A DNA stretch of 7,531 bases from an uncultured Clostridia bacterium (GCA_947167435.1 CAMVIC010000070.1:1-7531), one strand, 5' to 3'; shown: positions 1 through 5,192, counted from the stretch's first letter. Notes: generated from the letters alone by a model not told the origin. Made by a program: numbers and translations.

Positions 1-62
1 AATACCCGGACAACAACCGGAAGGAGCTGCTGCTCTCTCTGGCAACCGGTATGGAGGAATAA
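1..62 (+). CDS. 3' end of an unidentified upstream gene (partial)
   Basis: Only the last 19 codons are present, in the frame starting at base 3, ending LLLSLATGMEE and a TAA at 60-62. The tail is too short to assign a family. It is judged real because it is open from the window edge and stops one base before the next start codon. The next gene's Shine-Dalgarno GGAGG (53-57) lies inside its last codons, the usual arrangement of a tightly packed operon. It is therefore probably co-transcribed with the uracil-DNA glycosylase. Confidence 0.6.
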   Translation, partial: YPDNNRKELLLSLATGMEE

Positions 63-63
63 A

Positions 64-630
64 ATGGATTCCTGGGAGCTATTAAAGCGGGATTGTGCCG
101 GCTGCCGCGGCTGCGGGCTGTGCGAAACCCGCACGAATCTCGTTTTCGGTGTGGGAAAAGAAAGCGCAGAGGTCATGTTCGTGGGGGAAGGCCCCGGCGA
201 ACAGGAGGACCTGCAGGGCGAACCCTTTGTGGGTCCCGCCGGAAAGTTGCTGGATACCATGCTGCAAATCATTGACCTTGACCGCAGCAAGGTGTATATT
301 GCCAACATGGTCAAATGCCGCCCGCCTCGCAACCGGGACCCTCAGCCTGCCGAACAGGCAGCCTGTCGGGGCTGGCTGGACCGTCAGATCGCGTTGGTGA
401 ATCCAAAGATCATCGTCTGCCTGGGCCGCATCGCCGCCATGGGCATGATTCGGGAGGATTTCCGCATCACCCGGGAGCACGGGCTCTGGTTTGACAAGGG
501 CGGATGCCGTATCATGGCCACCTATCACCCCTCAGCCCTTCTTCGGGACCCGTCCAAGCGCCCCGAAGCCTTTATGGATTTACGCGCATTGAGAAAGGAG
601 ATCCGTGCCGTCTGTGACAGCACTTGTTGA
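64..630 (+). CDS. Uracil-DNA glycosylase, family 4 (Fe-S type)
   Basis: Base-excision repair enzyme of the cytoplasm that cuts uracil out of DNA after cytosine deamination or dUTP misincorporation. The 188-aa length fits the family. Visible signatures are GEGPGEQED (residues 41-49, the family 4 motif 1, GExPGxxED) followed by PFVGPAGKLLD, then NMVKCRPPRNRDP (81-93), and YHPSALLR (154-161) near the C terminus, the family's HPSxLLR-type motif. Four cysteines, C14, C17, C85 and C101, match the spacing of the [4Fe-4S] ligands known from the Thermus family 4 enzyme, so a cluster is expected; C11 and C20 are extra. The start is set by GGAGG at 53-57 with a 6-base spacer. It is the second visible gene of a plus-strand operon, one base after the upstream stop. 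The family assignment is firm; the exact physiological substrate range is not visible. Confidence 0.95.
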   Translation: MDSWELLKRDCAGCRGCGLCETRTNLVFGVGKESAEVMFVGEGPGEQEDLQGEPFVGPAGKLLDTMLQIIDLDRSKVYIANMVKCRPPRNRDPQPAEQAACRGWLDRQIALVNPKIIVCLGRIAAMGMIREDFRITREHGLWFDKGGCRIMATYHPSALLRDPSKRPEAFMDLRALRKEIRAVCDSTC

Positions 631-633
631 TGT

Positions 634-1536
634 ATGATTACGTTCAAAACCGTTACACTCTGCGACAAGTCCTGGGTGGACCAGATCGTTTTCTCCGAAA
701 ACAGCCCCAGTGCAGATTTCAATTTCGGCAACATCTATATCTGGGACAAGTATTACCGGCAGCTGATCTGCCATTTCGGTGACCGTATGCTGACCAAGCT
801 CCGCTATGAGGGCAGGCCCGCTTTCGTCTTCCCCATCGGCACCGGACCCCTGCGGCCTGCCATCGAGGCTCTGAGGGAATTCGCCGCATGGAAGGGCTAT
901 CCTCTGGCCATACGCGGCATCACGACGCAGCATCGGGAGCAGTTGGAGGCTGAATACCCCGGCAGCTTTGACTATCAGCTGGAGGAGAAAAACGGGGACT
1001 ATCTCTATCTGGCGGAGAAGCTGTCCACCTATTCCGGGAAGGCTCTGCACGGGAAAAAGAATCACTGCAACCGCTTTGAGGCAGAACACGACTGGGATTT
1101 TATCCCCCTGAGCCGGGAGTGGATTCCCGGATGCCTGGATATGCTGGACGTGTGGACCGAGGAAAATACCGAGCGTCTTGACAAAAGCATCAGTCACGAG
1201 CATGACGCCATTATCCGCGCCTTCGCGGCCTATGAGAAGCTGGGGCTGGAGGGCGGCATTCTCCGCAGCGGCGGAAAGATTCTGGGCTTCTCCCTCGGTG
1301 AAATGGCAAGCCGGGACACCTTCGACGTGCATTTTGAGAAGGCGGAGGGCAGCATCAACGGGGCCTATCCCATGGTCTGCCGGGAGCTGACGCGGATGGT
1401 CATGCGCAATCACCCGGAGGTGAAATATATAAACCGGGAGGATGACATGGGCCTGGAGCCGCTGCGCTTCTCCAAGCTCTCCTACAAGCCGGAATATATT
1501 CTGGACAAATACATTGCGAGGTGGGTCAATGACTGA
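634..1536 (+). CDS. DUF2156 / LPG-synthase C-terminal-like protein
   Basis: A 300-aa soluble protein of the DUF2156 group (phosphatidylglycerol lysyltransferase C-terminal-like), a tandem acyltransferase (GNAT) fold. Recognisable family signatures are the basic segment around residues 135-148 (SGKALHGKKNHCNRF, matching the usual KKRNHxNRF element) and the C-terminal YINREDDMGLEPLRFSKL (265-282), followed by SYKPEYILDKY. There is no membrane domain, so unlike MprF it is not a complete lipid aminoacyl-transferase; the acceptor is unknown. The start is forced because an in-frame TGA lies at 628-630, two codons upstream. No good Shine-Dalgarno sits at normal distance (AAAGGAGA at 594-601 is more than 30 bases away), so translation is probably coupled to the preceding glycosylase. 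Its end overlaps the next gene by 8 bases. Confidence 0.88.
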   Translation: MITFKTVTLCDKSWVDQIVFSENSPSADFNFGNIYIWDKYYRQLICHFGDRMLTKLRYEGRPAFVFPIGTGPLRPAIEALREFAAWKGYPLAIRGITTQHREQLEAEYPGSFDYQLEEKNGDYLYLAEKLSTYSGKALHGKKNHCNRFEAEHDWDFIPLSREWIPGCLDMLDVWTEENTERLDKSISHEHDAIIRAFAAYEKLGLEGGILRSGGKILGFSLGEMASRDTFDVHFEKAEGSINGAYPMVCRELTRMVMRNHPEVKYINREDDMGLEPLRFSKLSYKPEYILDKYIARWVND

Positions 1537-2344
1537 GCCGCTGCTGCGGGAGTATCGCCCTGCGGACGTTCCGGTGCTGATTTCCCTCTGGTGTCGCGTG
1601 TTTGGGGACCCGGAAGCCCTCCCCGCCTGCTTTTTCAGACTGCTGCCGGAGATGGGCAGCGGCGTGGTGGCGGAACTGGACGGTGAGCTTGCCGGTGCCG
1701 CCTATATTGTGGACGGGCTGGAGCTTGTGCAAGCCGACGGGACTTCGCATCGCTGCGCCTATCTCTACGCGGTTGCGGTGGACGTGCGCTTTCGGGGCCT
1801 TGGGCTGGGCGCTGCGGTGACGCGCGCCGCCTCCGAGCTGGGCAGGGAGCGCGGCGCGGACATTATCTGCACGCTGCCTGCAGACCGGGGCCTGTACGCG
1901 TTTTATGAAAAGCAGATCGGTGTCCGCTGTGCCCTTCGTCGGGACAGGCGAACGCTGCCTGCTCGCCCCGGTGCGCCGCTTGTGGCTCTGGACGCGGCAG
2001 ACTATCTCCGTCGGCGGGAAGCGCTGCTGCAGGGCCGCTGCCATCAGCGTCTCTCTCCTGCAGCCATGACTTTTGAGCAGAACAACTGCGAGCTGTCCGG
2101 CGGCGGGCTTTTTGCCGCAGGCGACGGACTTGCAGCCGCATATCAGACAGACGGCCGCTGTGTCATACGGGAGCTTCTGTCCCCGGATCCGGCAGTCCGT
2201 GAGACTTTGGCCGCCGCAGTGGGCCATGCCCTGCACTGCGCTCAGGTGGTGCTCTATTCGCCCGCTCTCGCCGGGGAGCCGTATTTGGCGGCGCCACCCG
2301 GCCGGATTCCCTCTGACTGCGTGTGGAACCTTGCGTTTGATTAA
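1529..2344 (+). CDS. GNAT family N-acetyltransferase
   Basis: A 271-aa acyl-CoA-dependent acetyltransferase; substrate unknown. The GNAT core is in the first half: strand-turn residues 50-62, then AVAVDVRFRGLGLGAAVTRA (81-100), which contains the motif A pyrophosphate loop RGLGLG (89-94), and LPADRGLYAFYEKQIG (116-131), the motif B-like FYEKxG element. The second half (about 140-271) has no signature I recognise and may be a degenerate second lobe. The start is ATG 1529: it has GAGGTG at 1518-1523 with 5-base spacing, and the product begins MTEPLLREYRPAD like other GNAT proteins. An in-frame ATG at 1442 only adds 29 residues read out of frame from DUF2156. It overlaps the upstream stop by 8 bases (ATGACTGA), so translational coupling is expected. 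It is the last gene of the operon; the nearest strong terminator begins 123 bases downstream. Confidence 0.88.
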   Translation: MTEPLLREYRPADVPVLISLWCRVFGDPEALPACFFRLLPEMGSGVVAELDGELAGAAYIVDGLELVQADGTSHRCAYLYAVAVDVRFRGLGLGAAVTRAASELGRERGADIICTLPADRGLYAFYEKQIGVRCALRRDRRTLPARPGAPLVALDAADYLRRREALLQGRCHQRLSPAAMTFEQNNCELSGGGLFAAGDGLAAAYQTDGRCVIRELLSPDPAVRETLAAAVGHALHCAQVVLYSPALAGEPYLAAPPGRIPSDCVWNLAFD

Positions 2345-2387
2345 TCAGCCTGCATTTTACATTTACGAAACACTTTTCCGGTTTTTC

Positions 2388-2410
2388 TTGAAATAATTTG
2401 TTGCTATACT
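2388..2410 (+). promoter_or_regulatory. Possible promoter of tandem unit A
   Basis: TATACT at 2405-2410 is preceded by TG (2402-2403), giving an extended -10 (TGCTATACT). A TTGAAAT box lies at 2388-2394. The box is only 11 bases from the -10, too close for a normal -35, so it may be an activator site rather than a -35. The same arrangement with the same 11-base gap recurs at 2530-2552 (15 of 23 positions identical), which argues that it is functional. Predicted transcription start is about 2417. Confidence 0.35.
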
Positions 2411-2445
2411 TTCCTTAGCTGGAAATCATGTTTCTTCTTTTTCAT
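2404..2445 (-). CDS. Possible 13-codon ORF antisense to unit A
   Basis: On the minus strand the shared 19-base tract reads as a Shine-Dalgarno (GAGGA), a short spacer and ATG AAA AAG, opening MKKKKHDFQLRKV before a TAG. It is reported only because the initiation signals are good and identical to those of the neighbouring minus-strand ORF at 2499-2582. Beyond MKK the two peptides do not resemble each other. Probably not a gene; the initiation-like sequence is better explained as a small-RNA seed read backwards. Confidence 0.1.
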   Translation of the reverse strand: MKKKKHDFQLRKV

Positions 2446-2454
2446 TTTGTCCTC
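2436..2454. repeat. 19-bp direct repeat, copy 1
   Basis: TCTTTTTCATTTTGTCCTC, identical to 2573-2591 and 137 bases from it. Flanking sequence between the two copies is only loosely similar, so the tract is the best conserved part of a larger duplicated unit. It lies between the promoter-like element and the terminator in both units. Confidence 0.9.
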
Positions 2455-2467
2455 ATCCACACAGGAG

Positions 2468-2500
2468 CGGGAGCAGCGGGGGCTGCTCCCGTTTCTTTTT
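2468..2500 (+). terminator. Intrinsic terminator A
   Basis: Perfect 10-bp stem CGGGAGCAGC (2468-2477) / GCTGCTCCCG (2482-2491) with a GGGG loop, followed directly by TTTCTTTTT. It is a strong plus-strand Rho-independent terminator, serving the acetyltransferase operon and/or the candidate small RNA A. There is no T-run on the other side, so it is not bidirectional. Confidence 0.9.
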
Positions 2501-2582
2501 ACAAGTAGGAAATAAAATCACGCTTTCTTTTGAAATATTTCGCAATTACAATGGAACCATAAAGGTTCCTCATCTTTTTCAT
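2499..2582 (-). CDS. Possible 27-aa basic peptide downstream of the amylase
   Basis: Minus-strand ORF beginning MKKMRNLYGSIVIAKYF and ending FISYL, preceded by GAGGA at normal distance. It starts 64 bases after the amylase stop. It is rich in Lys/Arg and aromatic residues with a short hydrophobic GSIVIA stretch, too short for a membrane span. No family is recognised. It overlaps the candidate plus-strand small RNA B, and its start signal is precisely the 19-base shared tract. If translated it could be a type I toxin-like peptide with RNA B as antisense, but the low hydrophobicity argues against this. Coding status is doubtful. Confidence 0.2.
   Translation of the reverse strand: MKKMRNLYGSIVIAKYFKRKRDFISYL
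2530..2552 (+). promoter_or_regulatory. Possible promoter of tandem unit B
   Basis: TTGAAAT (2530-2536) and a -10-like TACAAT (2547-2552), separated by 11 bases exactly as in unit A. A perfect inverted repeat GGAACC-ATAAA-GGTTCC (2553-2569) follows the -10 directly. The start site would fall inside it (about 2559), so this repeat looks more like an operator than an RNA hairpin. Confidence 0.33.
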
Positions 2583-2646
2583 TTTGTCCTCTTTCCCCAG
2601 CAAGGGAAACGGAGCAGACCTCCCTGCTCCGTTTCTCTTTTTTCTT
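2559..2646 (+). ncRNA. Candidate small RNA B (tandem copy 2)
   Basis: Predicted transcript of about 87 bases, close in length to unit A. It carries the identical 19-base tract (2573-2591), then a small TTTCCC/GGGAAA hairpin (2592-2609) and a terminator stem whose loop reads ACCTCC, another anti-Shine-Dalgarno sequence. The terminator stems of A and B share GGAGCAG/CTGCTCC, and the flanking pairs differ in a compensatory way (G-C versus C-G, C-G versus A-T). No plus-strand gene lies between terminator A and this terminator, so an independent short transcript is the simplest reason for a second T-run terminator here. Inference only; no homologue is known to me. Confidence 0.4.
2573..2591. repeat. 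19-bp direct repeat, copy 2
   Basis: Identical to 2436-2454. In this copy it follows the GGAACC/GGTTCC inverted repeat and precedes terminator B. Read on the minus strand it supplies the ribosome binding site and start of the doubtful 27-aa ORF. Confidence 0.9.
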
Positions 2647-2648
2647 TT
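2607..2648 (+). terminator. Intrinsic terminator B
   Basis: Perfect 11-bp stem AAACGGAGCAG (2607-2617) / CTGCTCCGTTT (2624-2634), loop ACCTCC, followed by the T-rich TCTTTTTTCTTTT (2636-2648). It is strong on the plus strand, and its T-run overlaps the stop codon of the convergent amylase gene. On the minus strand the stem ends in GTTT followed by CCC, so it could act as a weak terminator of the amylase transcript as well. Confidence 0.85.
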
Positions 2649-4242
2649 ATCGGAAACTCCGGATCCAGTTGAGCAGCGAGTCATGCCATACATTCTGCAG
2701 CACGTCCCGGCGCATCTGTTCGGTAACCGGACCGTTTTGTGCCATCCGCGCCAGAATTGCCGCCTGCAGTTCCTCCACGCTCATCTCCTCAAACGGCTTT
2801 CCCAATGGCACCTGCGGCAGTGTCTTCTCCGGCAGCTTTTCTTCCTTCGCTGCGAAGAGGGGCTGCTCAATGTCGAGGACCGGTGCTGCGGTTTCCCCGT
2901 CCGGAAGCCAGACCTCTCCGGAATGAGCCGGGATCGAGACCTGCAGGAAGCCGTCCTGTGCTTCCTGCTGTCTGCCGGACAGGGCACCTACATATCGCTT
3001 TCCGTTGACGGCGGGGACGCGAAGCTGTGCCTCGCTTCCGTCGTTGTTCACCGTGACCAGCACCTCGCTGTCGCTCCAGCCCCGGGCAAAGGCATACTGC
3101 CGGTTGGTCAGCAGCAGTTCCCGGTAATCCCCCTGAGACAGTTCCCGCCGCTCCTGCCGCAGCTTGCCAAGCGAGGAGACAAGGCGCGTGATCGGGTTCG
3201 TCTTCATCGCGTCCGCATAGTCTTCCAGCTTCAGCGCCGGACGGAGAGAGGCGTCCGAGCCCTTCTCCTTTCTGCCCTCAACGGCAAATTCCGAGCCGTA
3301 ATAGAGAGACGGGATACCGGGCAGCGTATACAGCAGCACATATACCGGCACCAGGTCTGCCTTTTCCCGCAGTTTGGTGTAAATCCGCTCCACATCGTGG
3401 TTGTCCGCAAAGCTGTAGAGTCGAATGCTGCCCGGCCGGTTCAGGCCCATGTCCCGTATCCGCTTCACCGTGTGGGCGATCTCGAAATAGTTCTGATCGT
3501 TGTGGCCGGAATACAGCGCCTTGTGGAGCGCGTAGTCCGTTACGGAGTGGAGGGTGCTGCCGTTTGCCCAGCGGGAGTATTCCCCGTGGATTACCTCGCC
3601 CATCAGCCAGAAATCCGGCTTCACCGTATCCGCCAGCTGCCGGAGCATCTGCATAAACCCGAAATCCAGCACATCCGCCGCGTCCAGCCGCAGCCCGTCA
3701 ATGTCAAACTCCGACACCCAGAAGCGCACCGTCTCACAGATGTAGTCCCGTACCGCCTCGTTTCGCTGGTTCAGCTTCACAAGCAGATTGTAACCGCCCC
3801 AGTTGTCATAGGAAAAGCCGTCGTTATACTCGTTGTTTCCCCAGAAGTTCACATTGCAGAACCAGTCGCGATAGGGAGAGGCTTCCCGCTTTTCCTTCAG
3901 ATCCCGAAAGGCGAAGAAATCCCGGCCCACGTGGTTGAACACGCCGTCCAGAATCACCCGGATCCCCTGCTCATGGCAGCATTGCACGAACCGGCGCAGA
4001 TCTTCGTTTGTGCCCAGGCGGCTGTCCAGCTTTCGATAATCCGTGGTCTCATACCCGTGCCCCACCGATTCAAACAGGGGGCCGATATACAGGGCATTGC
4101 AGCCCAGGTCCCGGATGTGGGAAATCCACGGGAAGAGCGTATTCAGGCGATGAACCGGTTCCCCATACGGGTTCTGTGCCGGGGCACCCGTCAGCCCCAG
4201 GGGATAGATATGATAAAAAACGGCTTCGTCATACCAAGCCAT
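2647..4242 (-). CDS. GH13 alpha-amylase family glycosyl hydrolase
   Basis: A 531-aa cytoplasmic enzyme (no signal peptide) expected to cleave alpha-1,4-glucosidic bonds of malto-oligosaccharides. All four conserved GH13 regions are visible in the TIM barrel: DGVFNH (99-104); GLRLDAAD (183-190), with R185 and nucleophile D187; MGEVIHG (214-220), with acid/base E216; and FADNHD (278-283), with stabiliser D283. There is no N-terminal CBM34-like domain; the protein starts straight in the barrel (MAWYDEAVFYHIYPLGL). After the beta-sandwich, the last ~85 residues form an acidic/Pro-rich linker and a probable helical tail ending in LLNWIRSF. The start at 4242 is chosen because GGAGG (4249-4253, minus strand) sits 6 bases upstream; an upstream in-frame ATG at 4353 would add 37 residues without similarity and would translate a hairpin. 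The subfamily (neopullulanase/cyclomaltodextrinase-like versus alpha-amylase) cannot be fixed from sequence alone. Confidence 0.93.
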   Translation of the reverse strand: MAWYDEAVFYHIYPLGLTGAPAQNPYGEPVHRLNTLFPWISHIRDLGCNALYIGPLFESVGHGYETTDYRKLDSRLGTNEDLRRFVQCCHEQGIRVILDGVFNHVGRDFFAFRDLKEKREASPYRDWFCNVNFWGNNEYNDGFSYDNWGGYNLLVKLNQRNEAVRDYICETVRFWVSEFDIDGLRLDAADVLDFGFMQMLRQLADTVKPDFWLMGEVIHGEYSRWANGSTLHSVTDYALHKALYSGHNDQNYFEIAHTVKRIRDMGLNRPGSIRLYSFADNHDVERIYTKLREKADLVPVYVLLYTLPGIPSLYYGSEFAVEGRKEKGSDASLRPALKLEDYADAMKTNPITRLVSSLGKLRQERRELSQGDYRELLLTNRQYAFARGWSDSEVLVTVNNDGSEAQLRVPAVNGKRYVGALSGRQQEAQDGFLQVSIPAHSGEVWLPDGETAAPVLDIEQPLFAAKEEKLPEKTLPQVPLGKPFEEMSVEELQAAILARMAQNGPVTEQMRRDVLQNVWHDSLLNWIRSFR

Positions 4243-4293
4243 AAAAAGCCTCCGTCTGGTAAAGTTCTTTGCAACTTTACCACAGACGGAGGC
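4243..4293 (-). promoter_or_regulatory. 5' leader hairpin sequestering the amylase start (attenuator-like)
   Basis: On the amylase-sense strand, arms at 4283-4293 and 4248-4258 (11 bp) and 4273-4280 and 4259-4266 (8 bp) form a 19-bp stem with a 2-base bulge and a 6-base loop. It is followed at once by T5 (4243-4247) and the ATG. The Shine-Dalgarno GGAGG (4249-4253) is entirely inside the 3' arm, and the T-run is the Shine-Dalgarno-to-ATG spacer. The same element therefore has the form of both an intrinsic terminator and a translation-blocking hairpin. No antiterminator partner or known riboswitch was recognised. Confidence 0.65.
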
Positions 4294-4301
4294 GTCTTGC
4301 A

Positions 4302-4329
4302 AGTAGACACTGTTTATCGTCGGTGTCAG
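4302..4329 (-). promoter_or_regulatory. Possible amylase promoter
   Basis: Minus-strand CTGACA (4324-4329) and TCTACT (4302-4307) with a 16-base spacer; moderate match only. It would start transcription near 4295, directly at the base of the leader hairpin. Confidence 0.35.
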
Positions 4330-4335
4330 GCCTAT

Positions 4336-4364
4336 TTGCTTTTTCCCATTCATGCAGGTATAAT
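4336..4364 (+). promoter_or_regulatory. Promoter of the membrane protein gene
   Basis: TTGCTT (4336-4341), a 17-base spacer and a consensus TATAAT (4359-4364). It is the best sigma-70/A-type promoter in the window. The predicted start near 4371 leaves a leader of only about 20 bases that begins at the ribosome binding site. It is divergent from the amylase promoter, and the two overlap in the same 60-base region. Confidence 0.8.
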
Positions 4365-4390
4365 GTGGTCGGAGAAAGGAGGTGCCGTCT

Positions 4391-4945
4391 GTGCGCGAAC
4401 AGATGAAACAGCAGAGTTACCGGATCGCTTTCTGCGCCTTGATGGCGGCCCTTGGCACCGCGCTTATGACTCTGGGCGGCCTGATTCCCATTGCCACATA
4501 CTGCTCCCCCATGCTTGCCGGCATTCTCCTGATTCCGGTGCTCTATGAATGGGGGAAACGGGATGCCTGGATGGTCTGGGCGGTCTGTGCCGCGCTGTCT
4601 CTGCTGCTCTGTCCCGATAAGGAATCGGCCTTTCTCTATCTTTTTCTGGGGTTCTACCCCATTCTCCGGCCCCGGCTGGATGCTGTCCGCCCCCGGGCCC
4701 TCTCCTTTCTGCTGAAGCTGCTGTTTTTTGCCTGTATGCTGGGCATCATGTACGCGCTGCTGATCTGGCTTTTCCAGCTGGAAGCTCTGCTGGAAGACGT
4801 GCAGGCCGTTTCCTGGGCCCTGAATCTTCTGTTTTTCGCCATGCTGCTTGCCGTGATGATGATCTACGACCTGGCATTTGGCCGACTGTGTCTGGTGTAT
4901 CAGTACCGGATCCGTCCCCGGCTCCGGTTCCTTAACAAAGACTGA
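4391..4945 (+). CDS. Small integral membrane protein, ECF S-component-like
   Basis: A 184-aa very hydrophobic protein of unknown function. About six membrane segments are visible: roughly residues 11-31, 37-53, 58-74, 78-91, 103-128 and 138-162, with positively charged ends (MREQMKQQSYR; RIRPRLRFLNKD). Size, the opening AFCALMAALGTALMTLGG and the repeated small-residue helices resemble substrate-binding S components of energy-coupling-factor vitamin transporters, but no diagnostic motif is seen and there is no EcfA/T nearby. The CPDKESAFLYLFLGFYPILRP segment recalls a conserved uncharacterised Clostridia family (memory-based). The start is GTG 4391: AAAGGAGG (4375-4382) is 8 bases upstream, whereas the in-frame GTG at 4382 is inside the Shine-Dalgarno. 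It is monocistronic, and its stop lies in the shared terminator stem. Confidence 0.75.
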   Translation: MREQMKQQSYRIAFCALMAALGTALMTLGGLIPIATYCSPMLAGILLIPVLYEWGKRDAWMVWAVCAALSLLLCPDKESAFLYLFLGFYPILRPRLDAVRPRALSFLLKLLFFACMLGIMYALLIWLFQLEALLEDVQAVSWALNLLFFAMLLAVMMIYDLAFGRLCLVYQYRIRPRLRFLNKD

Positions 4946-4991
4946 AAGGAAATCCGCCCCGACAGTTTGGTCAGGGCGGATTTCCTTTCAG
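4942..4991. terminator. Bidirectional terminator containing both convergent stop codons
   Basis: An 18-bp perfect stem (4942-4959 / 4974-4991) plus 3 bp above one mismatch (C4960-A4973), loop AGTTTG. A-rich and T-rich ends (CTGAAAGGAAATCC / GGATTTCCTTTCAG) let it work in both directions. The plus-strand stop TGA (4943-4945) pairs exactly with the minus-strand stop TGA (4988-4990). Confidence 0.88.
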
Positions 4992-5161
4992 CGAAACTGG
5001 TTGACCGCTTCGTCGTATCGGAAGCCTGCGGCTTCCAGCTTCCGACGCAGCGCGTCCGGATCCTCCTCCAGGTCTTCGCACAACGCATCGAGAGAATCAT
5101 ATTCGTCCCGCAGCTTCATGTTTACAACGCTCAGCAGCAGCATCGGGTCTTTTGGCAGCAT
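4988..5161 (-). CDS. DUF4250 domain-containing protein
   Basis: A 57-aa acidic cytoplasmic protein of unknown function. It matches the DUF4250 pattern along its whole length: MLPKDPMLLLSVVNMKLRD at the start, then SLDALCEDLEEDPDALRRKLEAAGF, ending YDEAVNQF. The predicted structure is a small all-helical, DNA-binding-like fold; this is inference. The start at 5161 is chosen over the ATG two codons upstream (5167) because AGGAGG (5168-5173) is 6-7 bases from 5161 but only 1 base from 5167. It lies 28 bases downstream of the 75-aa basic protein and also has its own extended -10 promoter, so it can be expressed alone. Confidence 0.9.
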   Translation of the reverse strand: MLPKDPMLLLSVVNMKLRDEYDSLDALCEDLEEDPDALRRKLEAAGFRYDEAVNQFR

Positions 5162-5183
5162 GTGCATTCCTCCTGTTTTTTGC

Positions 5184-5192
5184 ATTGTATCA
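5184..5192 (-). promoter_or_regulatory. Extended -10 promoter of the DUF4250 gene
   Basis: Minus-strand TGATACAAT, a TGn extended -10; a weak -35 (TGGAAA) lies 17 bases upstream. The TGA of this element is itself the stop codon of the preceding gene. Predicted start is about 5177, leaving a roughly 16-base leader that carries the AGGAGG. Confidence 0.6.

Larger units (their letters stand above)
2417..2500 (+). ncRNA. Candidate small RNA A (tandem copy 1)
   Basis: A predicted transcript of about 84 bases from the extended -10 at 2405-2410 to the terminator T-run at 2492-2500. It has a short 5' hairpin (GAAA-TCATG-TTTC), a CU-rich tract containing the 19-base sequence shared with unit B (2436-2454), and a 10-bp GC-rich terminator hairpin. 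There is no plus-strand coding potential. The shared tract is the exact complement of a ribosome-binding site, start codon and first Lys codons (GAGGACAAAATG then AAAAAG). That is the architecture of trans-acting anti-Shine-Dalgarno small RNAs such as the streptococcal csRNAs; that comparison is structural only. The alternative is that this is just the 3' untranslated region and terminator of the upstream acetyltransferase operon. Confidence 0.4.

Noticed and set aside
580..1413. Minus-strand 277-codon frame opposite DUF2156
   Set aside because: It is fully antisense to a well-recognised protein, with no start signals and no recognisable motif.
1526..2236. Minus-strand 236-codon frame opposite the GNAT gene
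   Set aside because: The composition is that of a shadow frame (Arg/Gln/His-rich) and the sense frame has a clear CoA-binding motif.
2345..2646. Insertion sequence remnant or CRISPR array as the source of the repeats
   Set aside because: Only two 19-bp copies 137 bases apart, no transposase fragment, no terminal inverted repeats and no regular spacers.
4248..4293. Hairpin read as a plain terminator of an upstream minus-strand gene
   Set aside because: No minus-strand gene lies close upstream (the neighbour is divergent), and the T-run is fused to the amylase start codon, so a regulatory role of the amylase leader is more likely.
2584..4548. Plus-strand 654-codon open frame across the whole amylase gene
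   Set aside because: It is antisense to a gene with all four GH13 motifs. The translation is His/Arg/Pro-rich, has no family features and no ribosome binding site, and is typical of antisense frames in GC-rich DNA.
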